From the NCBI GenBank assembly GCA_050485405.1, contig JBJHBI010000010.1, positions 16,703 through 80,702 of the forward strand: 64,000 bases of DNA, given 5' to 3'. Shown piece after piece: positions 1 through 8,454 of the stretch; position 1 is the stretch's first letter, and each line of letters starts with the position of its first letter. A program made the position numbers and the translations under genes. This DNA is from Saliniramus sp050485405. Lineage in GTDB: Bacteria; Pseudomonadota; Alphaproteobacteria; Rhizobiales; Beijerinckiaceae. Below the pieces are notes generated by a model. The model was not told the origin of the DNA, searched no databases, and was given only the letters and a program-made list of their open reading frames with translations.

Positions 1-823
1 CGGGCTGGTGCGGCTCGGCGATCTCGCCCACCTCCGTCGAAGCGAGATGCGCGAGATCCCCCGCCATATGCGCGAGCGCCGAGAGCATTTGCCGCAGCGC
101 ATCTGCGAGCCGCGCGAGCCCGCCACGGCGTGCGTGCCAGGAAAGCTGCGCGTCACCGAGGCCGAGGATTTCCGCCATCCGGGCGCGTATCGCAAATGCC
201 TGATCGGGCGGCCCCATTCCCGTGAGCGTGCCGACGGGGCCGGCCAGCGACAGTTTCAGCGCGCCGGGGCGGGCATCGTCGAGGGCCGCGAGCGCATCGC
301 AGATATCACCGAGCCAGATCGCGAGCTTGAAGCCGAAGGTCACCGGCGCCGCATGCTGGCCATAGGTTCGCCCGGCACAGACGCTGTGGGCATGTTCCTG
401 CGCGCGCAGATGCAAAGCCTCGACCAGCCCGCGCAGATCCGGCGCGAGCGCCTTCAAGCCATCACGGATCTGGAGAACGAGGGCGGTGTCGAGCACATCC
501 TGCGTGGTCGCTCCCTTATGCAGGTCACGCGCGCAGGTGGGCGGCAACAAAGCGCGCAGATGCGCCACGAAGGGGATCACCGGAACGCCGGCCAGCGCCG
601 TCTCCGCGCCGAGCGCCGGGAGATCGAAATCAGCCGGCGTGATCGCGGCAAGCGCTTCCGGCAAAGCCGCATCCGCGATCCCCGCTTCGGCCTGGGCGCG
701 CGCGAGCGCCGTCTCGAAGGCGAGCATGGCGGTGATCCGTGCTTCGTCGGTGAAGATCGCGCGCATGGCGGGGGTGACGAAGAGCGGACCGGTCAGGGCG
801 CTGTCGAGGGGCGAGAAGCTCAT
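1..823 (-). CDS. pcaB: 3-carboxy-cis,cis-muconate cycloisomerase (partial, C-terminus outside window)
   Basis: Reading the minus strand from an ATG at 823 gives an open frame that runs off the window edge (about 274 residues seen). The protein begins MSFSPLDSALTGPLF and carries fumarase/aspartase-superfamily blocks: KGATTQDVLDTA near residue 100 and GRTYGQHAAPVTFG near residue 145. This superfamily member cycloisomerises 3-carboxymuconate in the protocatechuate branch of the beta-ketoadipate pathway. Its start overlaps the pobA stop by four bases (ATGA), so the two are translationally coupled. PobA makes protocatechuate, the substrate of the branch in which PcaB acts, which supports the assignment over adenylosuccinate or argininosuccinate lyase. 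The catalytic signature loop lies outside the window. Confidence 0.88.
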   Translation of the reverse strand, partial: MSFSPLDSALTGPLFVTPAMRAIFTDEARITAMLAFETALARAQAEAGIADAALPEALAAITPADFDLPALGAETALAGVPVIPFVAHLRALLPPTCARDLHKGATTQDVLDTALVLQIRDGLKALAPDLRGLVEALHLRAQEHAHSVCAGRTYGQHAAPVTFGFKLAIWLGDICDALAALDDARPGALKLSLAGPVGTLTGMGPPDQAFAIRARMAEILGLGDAQLSWHARRGGLARLADALRQMLSALAHMAGDLAHLASTEVGEIAEPHQP

Positions 824-2040
824 CGGGGCATACTATCACCGTCCCCCCAATCCATGGGAAGGCCCACGTAATTCTCCGCCAGCGTCGTCGCGGCGGCGCG
901 CGAATTGACCACGTAATCAAGCTCGGCCAGCTGCCGGCGGCGATCGAAGGGGCTCTCCGCGTCGAAACGATGCAGCATCTGCGTCATCCACCAGGAAAAA
1001 CGCTGCACCCGCCAGATCCGCCTCAGGCAGATCGGCCCGTAGGCGGCGATCGCGTCGCCGTCCCGGTGCGCGTACCAGCGCTCCAGCGCACGGGCCATGA
1101 CCCGGACATCGCCGACGGCGAGGTTCATGCCCTTGGCGCCCGTCGGCGGCACGATATGGGCCGCGTCGCCCGCGAGCAGCAGCCGCCCGAAGCGCATCGG
1201 CTCGCAGACGAAGCTGCGCATCGCCGTGACGCTCTTTTGGAGGATCGGGCCCGGCGTGAGCCGGAACCCGTCATCGCGCGACAATCGCGCATCGAGCTCT
1301 TCCCAGATGCGCGCATCGGGCCAATCCGCGAGATCGGCATCGGGCGGGCATTGCACATAGAGCCGGCTGATCTCCGGAGAGCGCATGGAGAGCAGCGCGA
1401 AACCGTCATCGTGATTGGCGTAGATCAGTTCGTGGGAGGCGGGCGGCGTGCGGGCCAGCACGCCGAGCCAGCCGAAGGGATAGACCCGTTCATAGAGCGT
1501 CAGCGCCTGTGGCGGGATCGAGGCGCGGCAGATGCCGTGGAACCCGTCACAGCCGGCGATGAAATCGCAGGCGATCTCGTGGGTGACGCCCTCACGGGCA
1601 TAGCTGATCACCGGGCGTTCGCTTTCGAGATCGCGCACCTGGACGTCCTCGCAATCGAAGCGAATCACTTCCCCGTCGGCGAGCCGGGCGGCGATCAGGT
1701 CCTTCACCACCTCGTGCTGGCCGTAGACCATCACGCCCTTGCCGGTGAGCGCTTCGAGATCGATACGGTGGGCGGCACCCGCGAATTGCAGGAACAGGCC
1801 GCCATGGACGAGCCCTTCGCGGTCCATCCGTTCCCCGAGGCCGGTCTCGCGCAGGACGGCGGCGGTTTCGTGCTCCAGCACGCCCGCGCGGATGCGCTCT
1901 TCGAGATGCACGCGGGATTTCGCCTCGATCACGAGCGATTCGATGCCCGCCTGCGCGAGCAGGTGCGAGAGCAGGAGCCCGGCCGGGCCTGCACCCACGA
2001 TCCCCACCTGCACGCGTTCGCGATGCAGCTGCTGCGTCAT
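820..2040 (-). CDS. pobA: 4-hydroxybenzoate 3-monooxygenase (PobA)
   Basis: A 406-residue flavoprotein hydroxylase that converts 4-hydroxybenzoate to protocatechuate with NAD(P)H and O2. The N-terminal FAD-binding GAGPAG lies at residues 16-21. The second FAD motif, GDAAHIVPPTGAKGMN, starts near residue 291. Length is close to the usual 390-395 residues for PobA. A purine-rich GGGAGGGGAGG precedes the ATG. It is the first gene of the visible pob-pca operon and overlaps pcaB by four bases. No pobR regulator is next to it; the divergent neighbour is hpf. A CAAC-N5-GTTG inverted repeat at 2081-2093, about 40 bp upstream, could be an operator, but this is only a guess. Confidence 0.93.
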   Translation of the reverse strand: MTQQLHRERVQVGIVGAGPAGLLLSHLLAQAGIESLVIEAKSRVHLEERIRAGVLEHETAAVLRETGLGERMDREGLVHGGLFLQFAGAAHRIDLEALTGKGVMVYGQHEVVKDLIAARLADGEVIRFDCEDVQVRDLESERPVISYAREGVTHEIACDFIAGCDGFHGICRASIPPQALTLYERVYPFGWLGVLARTPPASHELIYANHDDGFALLSMRSPEISRLYVQCPPDADLADWPDARIWEELDARLSRDDGFRLTPGPILQKSVTAMRSFVCEPMRFGRLLLAGDAAHIVPPTGAKGMNLAVGDVRVMARALERWYAHRDGDAIAAYGPICLRRIWRVQRFSWWMTQMLHRFDAESPFDRRRQLAELDYVVNSRAAATTLAENYVGLPMDWGDGDSMPR

Positions 2041-2195
2041 CCTCCCCTCCCTTCACCGCCGGAGCGGCGCGGCGGCTTTTCAACCATTTGTTGTTTTATT
2101 GGCTGTACCGGGGGAAAGCATCCGCCGCGTCGGCTGCGCTGTCAATCGCGGCGCGCGCCTTCGCAGGTGCAGCATCGGAAGGCGGCCCGCGTCGA

Positions 2196-2224
2196 TTGAC
2201 GACACGCCCGGGGCTGCTTACCTC
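2196..2224 (+). promoter_or_regulatory. Candidate sigma70-type promoter for hpf
   Basis: TTGACG at 2196-2201 and TACCTC at 2219-2224 are separated by 17 bp, 53 bp before the hpf start. The -35 is good and the -10 is poor, so this is a weak candidate. No -24/-12 RpoN promoter was seen here. Confidence 0.3.
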
Positions 2225-2276
2225 TAAAGATGCAGACCCGGCGCGACGCCGTCGCGCGCAAGAACAGGGGGAGACG

Positions 2277-2867
2277 ATGACGCTTCGTATTTCCGGCAAG
2301 AACATGGATATCGGCGATGCCCTGCGCAGCCATGTCGAAGAACGTGTCGAGGCGGCTCTCGCCAAGTATTTCGACGGCAACGTCGCCGTGACCGGACATG
2401 TCACCATCGAGCCGGAAGGAAGCGGCTACCGCACCGATTGCGTCCTGCATCTCGCCACCGGCGTCACCCTCGAATCGACCGGCAGTGCCATGGATGCGCA
2501 TGCCGCCTTCGACCAGACGGCGCACCGCATCGAAAAGCGCCTGCGGCGCCACAAGCGCCGGCTGCGGGATTATTCGCAGAACGGCAAGGCCGCCGAGATG
2601 ATGAAGGCGAGCTATTCGGTGATCGAGGCCCCCTACGACGATTCGCAGGATGCCGAGGAGATGGAGGGAGAATTCCATCCCGTCGTAATTCACGAAGAGA
2701 CCAAGTCGTTGAAAAAGCAGTCGGTGAGCGAAGCCGTGATCGAACTTGATTTGACAGGTGCCCCCTGTTTGGTGTTTCAGCATGCGGGAAGCGGGCGGAT
2801 CAACATCGTCTACCGCCGCATCGACGGAGCGATCGGGTGGATCGATCCTCCGGCGGAAAATTCATGA
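2277..2867 (+). CDS. hpf: Ribosome hibernation promoting factor, long form
   Basis: 196 residues from the ATG at 2277, chosen because AGGGGGAG lies just upstream and the product then starts MTLRISGKNMDIGDAL, as HPF/YfiA proteins do. An in-frame extension upstream to 2088 shows no homology. Residues 1 to about 105 form the S30AE domain that binds the 30S decoding region. Residues 130-196 (FHPVVIHEETK, then VFQHAGSGRINIVYRR) form the C-terminal dimerisation domain of long HPF, which drives 100S ribosome formation. ptsN follows 97 bp downstream. In many alphaproteobacteria this pair follows rpoN, but here rpoN is about 17 kb away. Confidence 0.93.
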   Translation: MTLRISGKNMDIGDALRSHVEERVEAALAKYFDGNVAVTGHVTIEPEGSGYRTDCVLHLATGVTLESTGSAMDAHAAFDQTAHRIEKRLRRHKRRLRDYSQNGKAAEMMKASYSVIEAPYDDSQDAEEMEGEFHPVVIHEETKSLKKQSVSEAVIELDLTGAPCLVFQHAGSGRINIVYRRIDGAIGWIDPPAENS

Positions 2868-2884
2868 GGCCGTGATCGGCCTCA
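2865..2884 (+). repeat. Stem-loop at the hpf stop codon
   Basis: TGAGGCC (2865-2871) and GGCCTCA (2878-2884) form a perfect 7-bp stem with a 6-nt loop. The stem includes the hpf stop codon. No T-run follows, so it is probably not a terminator. It may stabilise the message or reduce read-through into ptsN. Confidence 0.35.
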
Positions 2885-2964
2885 CCGATACATCAGGGGG
2901 CTCCTCATGACGCAAAGCGTGTTTTCGCGCCGTCATGCGCGCGTCCCCGCCATGACAGAGCCTG

Positions 2965-3435
2965 ATGAACGTCATGCTGCTTGAGATCCTGTCGTCAGAA
3001 GCCGTGATCCCGGCCCTCAGGGCCAACGGTAAGAAGCAAGCGCTCCAGGAGATCAGCGCCCATGCCGCCCGGCTCACCGGGCTGGAGGCGCACGACATCT
3101 TCGAGACGCTGCTCCAGCGCGAGCGTCTCGGCTCGACCGGAATCGGGGAAGGCATCGCCATTCCCCACGGCAAGCTGCCAAGTATCGACAAGCTCTTCGG
3201 TCTCGTCGCGCGCCTCGAAAAGCCCATCGATTTCGAGGCGATCGACGGGATGCCGGTCGATTTCCTGTTCCTGCTGCTGGCCCCCGAAGGTGCCGGCGCC
3301 GATCACCTCAAGGCGCTGGCCCGCATCGCCCGTGTGCTGCGCAATCCCGGTGTGCTGGAGCGTCTGCGCGCCGCGACCGACGGCGATGCGATCTATGCCG
3401 TGCTGATGGAGAATTCCGCGCCGCAGGCCGCCTGA
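2965..3435 (+). CDS. ptsN: PTS IIA-like nitrogen regulatory protein
   Basis: 156 residues matching EIIA-Ntr, the terminal phosphoacceptor of the nitrogen PTS (PtsP-PtsO-PtsN). This system adjusts potassium, carbon and nitrogen functions rather than importing sugar. The phosphorylatable histidine is His68 in GIAIPHGKL, preceded by LLQRERLGSTGIG, the usual IIA-Ntr signature. Length is typical. A second in-frame Met at residue 4 is an alternative start. It sits 97 bp after hpf in the conserved order hpf-ptsN and converges on ruvX with 21 bp between. Confidence 0.93.
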   Translation: MNVMLLEILSSEAVIPALRANGKKQALQEISAHAARLTGLEAHDIFETLLQRERLGSTGIGEGIAIPHGKLPSIDKLFGLVARLEKPIDFEAIDGMPVDFLFLLLAPEGAGADHLKALARIARVLRNPGVLERLRAATDGDAIYAVLMENSAPQAA

Positions 3436-3456
3436 GCCGGGCCGGCGCGGACAATC

Positions 3457-3996
3457 TCACTCCCGATCCGGATCGTCCCCGGTGGTATCATCCCCGGCGG
3501 CGTCTCGCGCGTCTTCCTGCTCCGTACGCAAATCTTCGAGCATGTTGAGCCGGTCGATCGCGCCCTGGAGGATGTAGCTCGCGGCGAGTTTGTCGACGAG
3601 CTGCCCGCGCCGCGCCCGCGAGGCATCGGCTTCGAGCAATGTCCGCGTCACCGCCATGGTCGAGAGCCGCTCGTCCCAGCCGACGATGGGGCAGTCGATC
3701 ACGGCTTCGAGATTGCGCATGAAGCTCTGCGTGGATTGCGCGCGCGGGCCGGCGCTGCCATCCATGTTGAGAGGCAGGCCGACGACGATGGCCACCACCT
3801 CGAAACGCTTCACGATCTTCGCGAGCTCGGCGGCATCCTTCGTGAACTTGCCGCGCTTGAGCGTCTCCAGCGGCGTGGCGATGCGCCGCTCGACATCGGA
3901 GAGCGCGAGGCCGATCGTCTTGGTGCCGAGATCGATGCCGATCATCCGCCCGTAACGCGGCAGCTTGCCGACGAGCCCTTCCAGCGCCACTGTCAT
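3457..3996 (-). CDS. ruvX: Putative pre-16S rRNA nuclease / Holliday junction resolvase-like (YqgF)
   Basis: About 179 residues from the ATG at 3996 (MTVALEGLVG), preceded by GGAG. A longer frame to 4050 is open but lacks family similarity. The RNase H-like YqgF fold shows GIDLGTKTIGLALSD with the first catalytic Asp, IVVGLPLNMDG, DERLSTMAV, and a terminal Asp in DKLAASYILQG. YqgF is implicated in 16S rRNA 5'-end maturation. The C-terminal 25 residues are Asp/Glu-rich and probably disordered. It converges on ptsN and diverges from the UPF0173 gene. Confidence 0.9.
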   Translation of the reverse strand: MTVALEGLVGKLPRYGRMIGIDLGTKTIGLALSDVERRIATPLETLKRGKFTKDAAELAKIVKRFEVVAIVVGLPLNMDGSAGPRAQSTQSFMRNLEAVIDCPIVGWDERLSTMAVTRTLLEADASRARRGQLVDKLAASYILQGAIDRLNMLEDLRTEQEDARDAAGDDTTGDDPDRE

Positions 3997-4174
3997 GGGA
4001 GCCGCTCCGTACGGGTCAAATCGGGCCCGGTGCGGAGGCGGGAAACACAAGCCGCGCCGTCGCGTTGCAGATCAGGGGTTCCGGAGCGTCGATGTCGGAC
4101 GGGCATGATGTCGGTTCCGGCGAGAAACGGGGCGCTGCGACGCTTCTACGCCAGAAACGGAGGATAAGCGAGCC

Positions 4175-4882
4175 ATGAAGATCACCTGGTACGGCCATTC
4201 GGCCTTTCGTCTCGAATTCGGCGAGAACAACGTGCTGATCGACCCCTTCTTCACCGGCAATCCGGGTTTCGAGGGCGATGCGGAGAAAGCCGGCGAGGGC
4301 ACCCGCCACATCCTCATCACCCACGGCCACGGCGACCATGTCGGCGATGCCCCGGCGATCGCACAGCGCACGGGAGCCAAGATCGTCACGAGCTTCGAAT
4401 TGTGCATGTATCTCGCCAAGCAGGGCATCGAGAATTTCGAACCGATGAATCTCGGCGGCACCACCGATCAGGGCGAATTCCGCGTCACCATGGTGCGTGC
4501 CGATCACTCCTCGGGAATGGTGGAGACCGACGTGAACTTCCCCCTCGGCCCCGCCGCCGGCGTGATCGTCAAGGCGCCCGGCGAGCCGACCGTCTATCAC
4601 ATGGGCGATACCGACATATTCGGCGACATGGCGCTGATCGCCGAGCTGCATCAGCCGGATGTGGTGATCGTTCCGATCGGCGACCGCTTCACCATGGATG
4701 CGGCGACGGCGGCCCTCGCCGTGAAGCGCTTTTTCTCCCGCGCCAAGGTGGCGATTCCCTGCCATTACGGCTCTTTCCCGATCATCGCGCAGAATGCCGA
4801 CGGGTTCGTCTCGGCGATGGAGGGAAGCGGCATCCAGGTCGTGGTTCCACAAAAGAACATGCCGGTGCGGATAGACAATTAA
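4175..4882 (+). CDS. UPF0173 metal-dependent hydrolase (metallo-beta-lactamase fold)
   Basis: 235 residues starting MKITWYGHSAFRLE. The metallo-beta-lactamase zinc motif is HGHGDHVGD at residues 50-58 (His50, His52, Asp54, His55). Further ligands are probably in MGDTDIFGD and near the C-terminal PCHYGSFP. This matches the UPF0173 (YtkL-like) family in length and motif order. The physiological substrate is unknown. An AGGATAAGCGAG stretch precedes the ATG. The stop codon lies inside a 14-bp palindrome at 4879-4892. Confidence 0.88.
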   Translation: MKITWYGHSAFRLEFGENNVLIDPFFTGNPGFEGDAEKAGEGTRHILITHGHGDHVGDAPAIAQRTGAKIVTSFELCMYLAKQGIENFEPMNLGGTTDQGEFRVTMVRADHSSGMVETDVNFPLGPAAGVIVKAPGEPTVYHMGDTDIFGDMALIAELHQPDVVIVPIGDRFTMDAATAALAVKRFFSRAKVAIPCHYGSFPIIAQNADGFVSAMEGSGIQVVVPQKNMPVRIDN

Positions 4883-4961
4883 CGCGCGTTAACCATAATC
4901 GACGATCGCGACTGGCGCGGATGCGACGATCTGCGCATAGTCCGCGTTAACACTTGGTTAA
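4879..4961 (+). promoter_or_regulatory. CtrA-like box cluster
   Basis: Three elements lie in 83 bp. A perfect 14-bp palindrome, TTAACGCGCGTTAA, is at 4879-4892. The 8-mer TTAACCAT is at 4889-4896. An exact TTAA-N7-TTAA followed by CC is at 4947-4961. Both the gapped motif and the 8-mer are the published forms of the alphaproteobacterial CtrA site. They precede the hypothetical gene at 4978; the UPF0173 gene ends within the palindrome. Binding is inferred, not shown. Confidence 0.5.
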
Positions 4962-4977
4962 CCTTAAGGGCACGCGG

Positions 4978-5694
4978 GTGATCGTCGATTCAACGCCGGC
5001 TTCGGGCTCGGCAAGACAGCCAGCTTCTGGCTCGGCAAGACACAAGCAGACCATCGCCGTCGACGAGAGCGCCATCTCGTCGGCGGGGTGGATGACGCTC
5101 GACCTCACGGCCACCCGTGGCATCGCAGTATCGGCAAAAGGCGGCGATGGCGCGCCCGGTGCATCCGATGCGGACGAGATCCTCTCCCTCGGGCGGCGCG
5201 AAATGGCGGCGGCTGCGGTGCTTCGCGCCGTCGAGGCAAGCGGCGACGGCGCGCGGAGAGATTCCACTGCGGAAACCGATCCGACCCGCCGGGCATGGCG
5301 CCTCGCTCGCGAGGCTCGCGCTCTCGCACGGGCACGCGGGCAATTGCCGCAAACTCGGCGAAACGCTTCCGAGGGGAACCGGTCGCGCCCTGCCGCCATT
5401 CCCGCCGGCGCGATTATTCCCGTGGGAGGGTCGAACCTCCAGGCCTTCACACCGGCGCAGCCCTTTCCGCGCGACGAGAAGGCGGCGAACGACAATCGCG
5501 GGCGGCTTCTCCTGATGACGGCGCTCATCGTCGGCATCAGCGCCGGCTACGCCATGACGGCGCCCTCCGCCCCGCCCGAGCGCGGCGGCTACGAAGTGCC
5601 CGCGCCGCTCTCACCTGAGACACGCATCACGCATGTCGAGCACGGCGTGTCGCCCGCATCCGGGCCGAGCGAATTTTTTTCCGATCTCGTATGA
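4978..5694 (+). CDS. Hypothetical protein with one C-terminal membrane segment
   Basis: I do not recognise this family. From GTG 4978 (AAGGG seven bases upstream) it is 238 residues. A TTG at 4954 lies inside the CtrA-like box and has no Shine-Dalgarno. ATG 5092 would give 200 residues and is a fair alternative if transcription starts at the upstream boxes. Near the N-terminus is an 8-residue tandem repeat (PASGSAR twice). Then follow an Ala/Arg-rich helix with RREMAAAAVLRAVEAS, a disordered stretch, and one hydrophobic segment, LLLMTALIVGISAGYAM, near residues 175-190. A tail of about 45 residues ends SEFFSDLV. One membrane anchor is likely; a strong terminator follows. Confidence 0.6.
   Translation: MIVDSTPASGSARQPASGSARHKQTIAVDESAISSAGWMTLDLTATRGIAVSAKGGDGAPGASDADEILSLGRREMAAAAVLRAVEASGDGARRDSTAETDPTRRAWRLAREARALARARGQLPQTRRNASEGNRSRPAAIPAGAIIPVGGSNLQAFTPAQPFPRDEKAANDNRGRLLLMTALIVGISAGYAMTAPSAPPERGGYEVPAPLSPETRITHVEHGVSPASGPSEFFSDLV
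4995..5042 (+). repeat. 24-bp tandem duplication
   Basis: Units 4995-5018 and 5019-5042 differ at two positions only. They encode the repeated PASGSAR near the start of the hypothetical protein, so the duplication keeps frame and looks recent. Confidence 0.8.
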
Positions 5695-5791
5695 TCCATC
5701 CGGCTATGGCCGGCGTAACCCGGATGAGGGCCGCGGACACGGCCTTCTCTTCCCCGTACGGTGATCTCCCCCCAATGGTCACCGCAACGTC

Positions 5792-5825
5792 AAGGCCGCT
5801 CCTCCCCCGGGAGCGGCCTTTTTTT
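5792..5825 (+). terminator. Rho-independent terminator
   Basis: AAGGCCGCTC (5792-5801) pairs with GAGCGGCCTT (5811-5820), with further C-G pairs inside, and a T-run continues to 5825. The T-run is on the plus side, so it ends the hypothetical gene's transcript rather than hisG. Confidence 0.85.
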
Positions 5826-5859
5826 CGTGCCTCGTCATTCCGGAGAATTCGAATGCCCG

Positions 5860-6837
5860 TCACAGGGCCGGGAGGCGTTTGTCGAGCCGGGCCTGGAGCG
5901 GGTTGTGGGCGCGGAAGACGTAGTCGAGGCTGCGCACAGTGATGTCGCGCGCACCTGCCGCCCCGAGCGCATCGGCGATGGTGAAGACATGGCCGGCCTC
6001 GCAATGCATCACGAGTTCGTCCGCATCGGGCGCCGAGAGCAGATGCACCTCGAAGGCATTCGCTGCGGCGGCCACGCCGGCGCGCTCGTCCTGCGGCACC
6101 CGGGCACGGATCTCGCGCACGCGCCGCGCCTCTTCCTGCGCCGCGATCCGCGTGAGAATCGCCCGCGCCGCAGCCCGCGACGCTTCGCTCCAGGGCGCGC
6201 GAAGGGAAGCGGCGAGATTGGCCTGCGAACGCAGGATCACGCCGTCATCCAGAACCTTCAGGGCATTCGCCGCGAGGGTGGCGCCGGTCGTGGTGATGTC
6301 GACGATGATCTCCGCCGCGCCCGATGCGGGCGTCCCCTCGGTCGCACCGAGCGATTCGACGATGCGGTAATCGACGATCCCGTGGCGGGCGAAAAAGCCA
6401 CGGGTGAGGTTCACGTATTTCGTGGCGACGCGCATCTTGCGGCCCTGCCGGCTGCGCAGATCGACGGCGACATCGTCGAGATCGGCCATGCCGGACACGT
6501 CGATCCAGGCCTGGGGCGCGGCGACCACGACATTCGCATGGCCGAAACCGAGCGGGGTGATCAGCGCGATGTCGTTATCGGCATCGGGCGCCTGTTCGCG
6601 GATCAGATCTTCGCCGGTGATGCCGAAATGCACTTCGCCGCGCACGAGATGGCCGACGATCTCGGAGGCCGAGAGGAAGGCGATCTCGACCTCGGGCATG
6701 CCCTTGACCGTGCCGCGATAGCCGCGCGAGCCGCGCGCCTTGGCGAATTCGAGGCCCGCGCGCGCGAAGAACGCGGTCGCGTTCTCCTGCAGGCGCCCCT
6801 TGGACGGTACGGCGATGACGAGCGGCGCGGCACTCAT
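5860..6837 (-). CDS. hisG: ATP phosphoribosyltransferase catalytic subunit
   Basis: 325 residues. It catalyses the first step of histidine synthesis, ATP + PRPP to phosphoribosyl-ATP. It starts MSAAPLVIAVPSKGRLQE, and VIAVPSKGRL is the usual N-terminal HisG block. EIIVDITTTGATLAANAL is the PRPP-binding loop. It is longer than the roughly 210-230 residues of classical short HisG, yet hisZ overlaps it by four bases. It therefore looks like an extended HisG that still works with HisZ. No other his genes are nearby. Confidence 0.92.
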   Translation of the reverse strand: MSAAPLVIAVPSKGRLQENATAFFARAGLEFAKARGSRGYRGTVKGMPEVEIAFLSASEIVGHLVRGEVHFGITGEDLIREQAPDADNDIALITPLGFGHANVVVAAPQAWIDVSGMADLDDVAVDLRSRQGRKMRVATKYVNLTRGFFARHGIVDYRIVESLGATEGTPASGAAEIIVDITTTGATLAANALKVLDDGVILRSQANLAASLRAPWSEASRAAARAILTRIAAQEEARRVREIRARVPQDERAGVAAAANAFEVHLLSAPDADELVMHCEAGHVFTIADALGAAGARDITVRSLDYVFRAHNPLQARLDKRLPAL

Positions 6838-8006
6838 GCGGTTTCTCCCGAGTCGGATTTGCCGGCACCGCCATCGCCTGCCCGGCAGGCGGCGATACGG
6901 TCGAGCCAGAAGGAGCAGCCGATCGCGGGCAGCGAAATCTCCGGATCGAGATGGCGTGCCAGCCTGTCGTAGCGCCCGCCGCCAACGAGGGGCTTGTGAG
7001 CGCTGTCCGGCTCGGCGGCGATGTCGAAGATGAAACCGGTATAATAATCGAGATTGCGCGCGAAATCGGCACGGAAGCCCAGCCGGGCCAGATCGATGCC
7101 GCGCGCGGCGAGGAAGCCGTTGCGCTCCTCGAACAGATCGAGAGCGGCATCCATGTCGAGACCGGCATCACCGGCCAGCGCGCGCATCTGGGCCGCGGCG
7201 GAATCGGGATCGCCCGCAATCTCCAGATAGCGCCTCAGCACGGCACGGGCTTCCGGGGCGACATCGCCGCCGTTGCGGCCGGCGCGGGCCAGGAAGCGTC
7301 TGGCGATGTCACCGGCACTGCGCCCCCCGACGGAGGTGATTCCGGCGATGGAGAGCACGTCTTCCACGAAGGCGCGCGCGGCCTTGGGATCCTGCCCCTC
7401 GAGAGCGGCGAGGAGGCCCGCATGCTGGGTCGACGCGGCCTGCGCCTCCTCCGGCTCGTCCGGCTCGGCGAGAACGGCGAGGCCGTTGCCCGCGACGATG
7501 GCACGCATCAGCCGGGCGCGCGCGGCGGCGGGGATGTCGAGGGCGGCGAGCAGCGCTTCGAGCAGACCGACATCGCCGAGCGCGATCCGCTGCGGCACGA
7601 TACCCAGATGGTCGAGCGCCTCCATGGCGAGTCCGAGAATCTCGGCATCCGTGGCGGCGATGTCCGTCCGCCCGATCGACTCGACGCCCGCCTGCTGGAA
7701 CTCGCCGGTCTCGCCGGCACGCAGCCGGAAGACCGGGCCGCGATAGCAATATTGCGCGGCGCCCGGATCGCCCCCCGCCTTCTCGAGATGAGCGCGGCAG
7801 ACGGGGATGGTGTATTCCGGGCGAAGGCACAGTTCGGCGCCGTTGGCGTCGAGGGTGACGAACATGCGCCGGCGCATCTCTTCGCCGGAGAGATCGAGAA
7901 AGAGTTCGGCCGGCTGGAGGATCGGCGGCTCGATCACGCCATATCCGGCTCCCGTAAACAGTGCGAGGAGCGCATCGCCCGCCATTGTCTGTTCCGACAT
8001 CGTCAA
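6834..8006 (-). CDS. hisZ: ATP phosphoribosyltransferase regulatory subunit (HisRS-like)
   Basis: 390 residues. HisZ is a histidyl-tRNA synthetase paralogue that lacks aminoacylation and acts as the allosteric partner of HisG. Seen: PPILQPAELFLDLSGEEMRRRMF, class II motif-2-like LRPEYTIPVCRAHLE, and C-terminal GFIFDIAAEPDSAHKPLVGGGRYD. Start codons at 8006 and 8000 are both possible. The ATGA overlap with hisG indicates coupled translation and fixed stoichiometry. Confidence 0.92.
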   Translation of the reverse strand: MTMSEQTMAGDALLALFTGAGYGVIEPPILQPAELFLDLSGEEMRRRMFVTLDANGAELCLRPEYTIPVCRAHLEKAGGDPGAAQYCYRGPVFRLRAGETGEFQQAGVESIGRTDIAATDAEILGLAMEALDHLGIVPQRIALGDVGLLEALLAALDIPAAARARLMRAIVAGNGLAVLAEPDEPEEAQAASTQHAGLLAALEGQDPKAARAFVEDVLSIAGITSVGGRSAGDIARRFLARAGRNGGDVAPEARAVLRRYLEIAGDPDSAAAQMRALAGDAGLDMDAALDLFEERNGFLAARGIDLARLGFRADFARNLDYYTGFIFDIAAEPDSAHKPLVGGGRYDRLARHLDPEISLPAIGCSFWLDRIAACRAGDGGAGKSDSGETA

Positions 8007-8454
8007 ATCCTGCTCTCGCCCGCTTCTGCTCCCGGTCCCCGGGCCCCTCGATACACGCCCCGCCGCTACGTCACCGGCGCGGCGGATGATCGCATCGGGA
8101 AGTGCCCGTTCGGGCCACCCGCGCGCCGAGACCCGCAGGCGGCGCAGCCTATAGCACGAAACCGTAAACGCAGTGCAATGATCCGCGGACAGGCCTTCGG
8201 GGCGATAAAATCCCCGCGATCCCGGCCGATTGATCCGGGCGGTTGTGTTATCCCCGATAAATTAACATTTCCAACAATTTAAAATTTTGCCGCAAACCGC
8301 GCCATGGCGAATTCCGCGGCAGAATCATGGCGGCGGCATGACGCGGCGGTGAAGAAAATCGAATTCGGGGGTTGCGAGAAAGATGAGTATCGTGAAGGAT
8401 ATACATCAAGAAACGCGCAGCGCGGTCTCGTAAGGGCCGTGTCAATAGGGGAGC
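8007..8454. other. Noncoding divergent region between hisZ and the polyamine-type ABC operon
   Basis: About 450 bp with no convincing gene. An AT-rich patch at 8243-8290, including two TTAA tetramers 13 bp apart, contrasts with the GC-rich surroundings. It probably holds promoter elements for the ABC operon. I found no clear -35/-10 pair or riboswitch. Confidence 0.5.

Noticed and set aside
4954..4977. TTG 4954 as start of the hypothetical gene
   Set aside because: It lies within the TTAA-N7-TTAA box and has no ribosome-binding site; GTG 4978 or ATG 5092 fits better.
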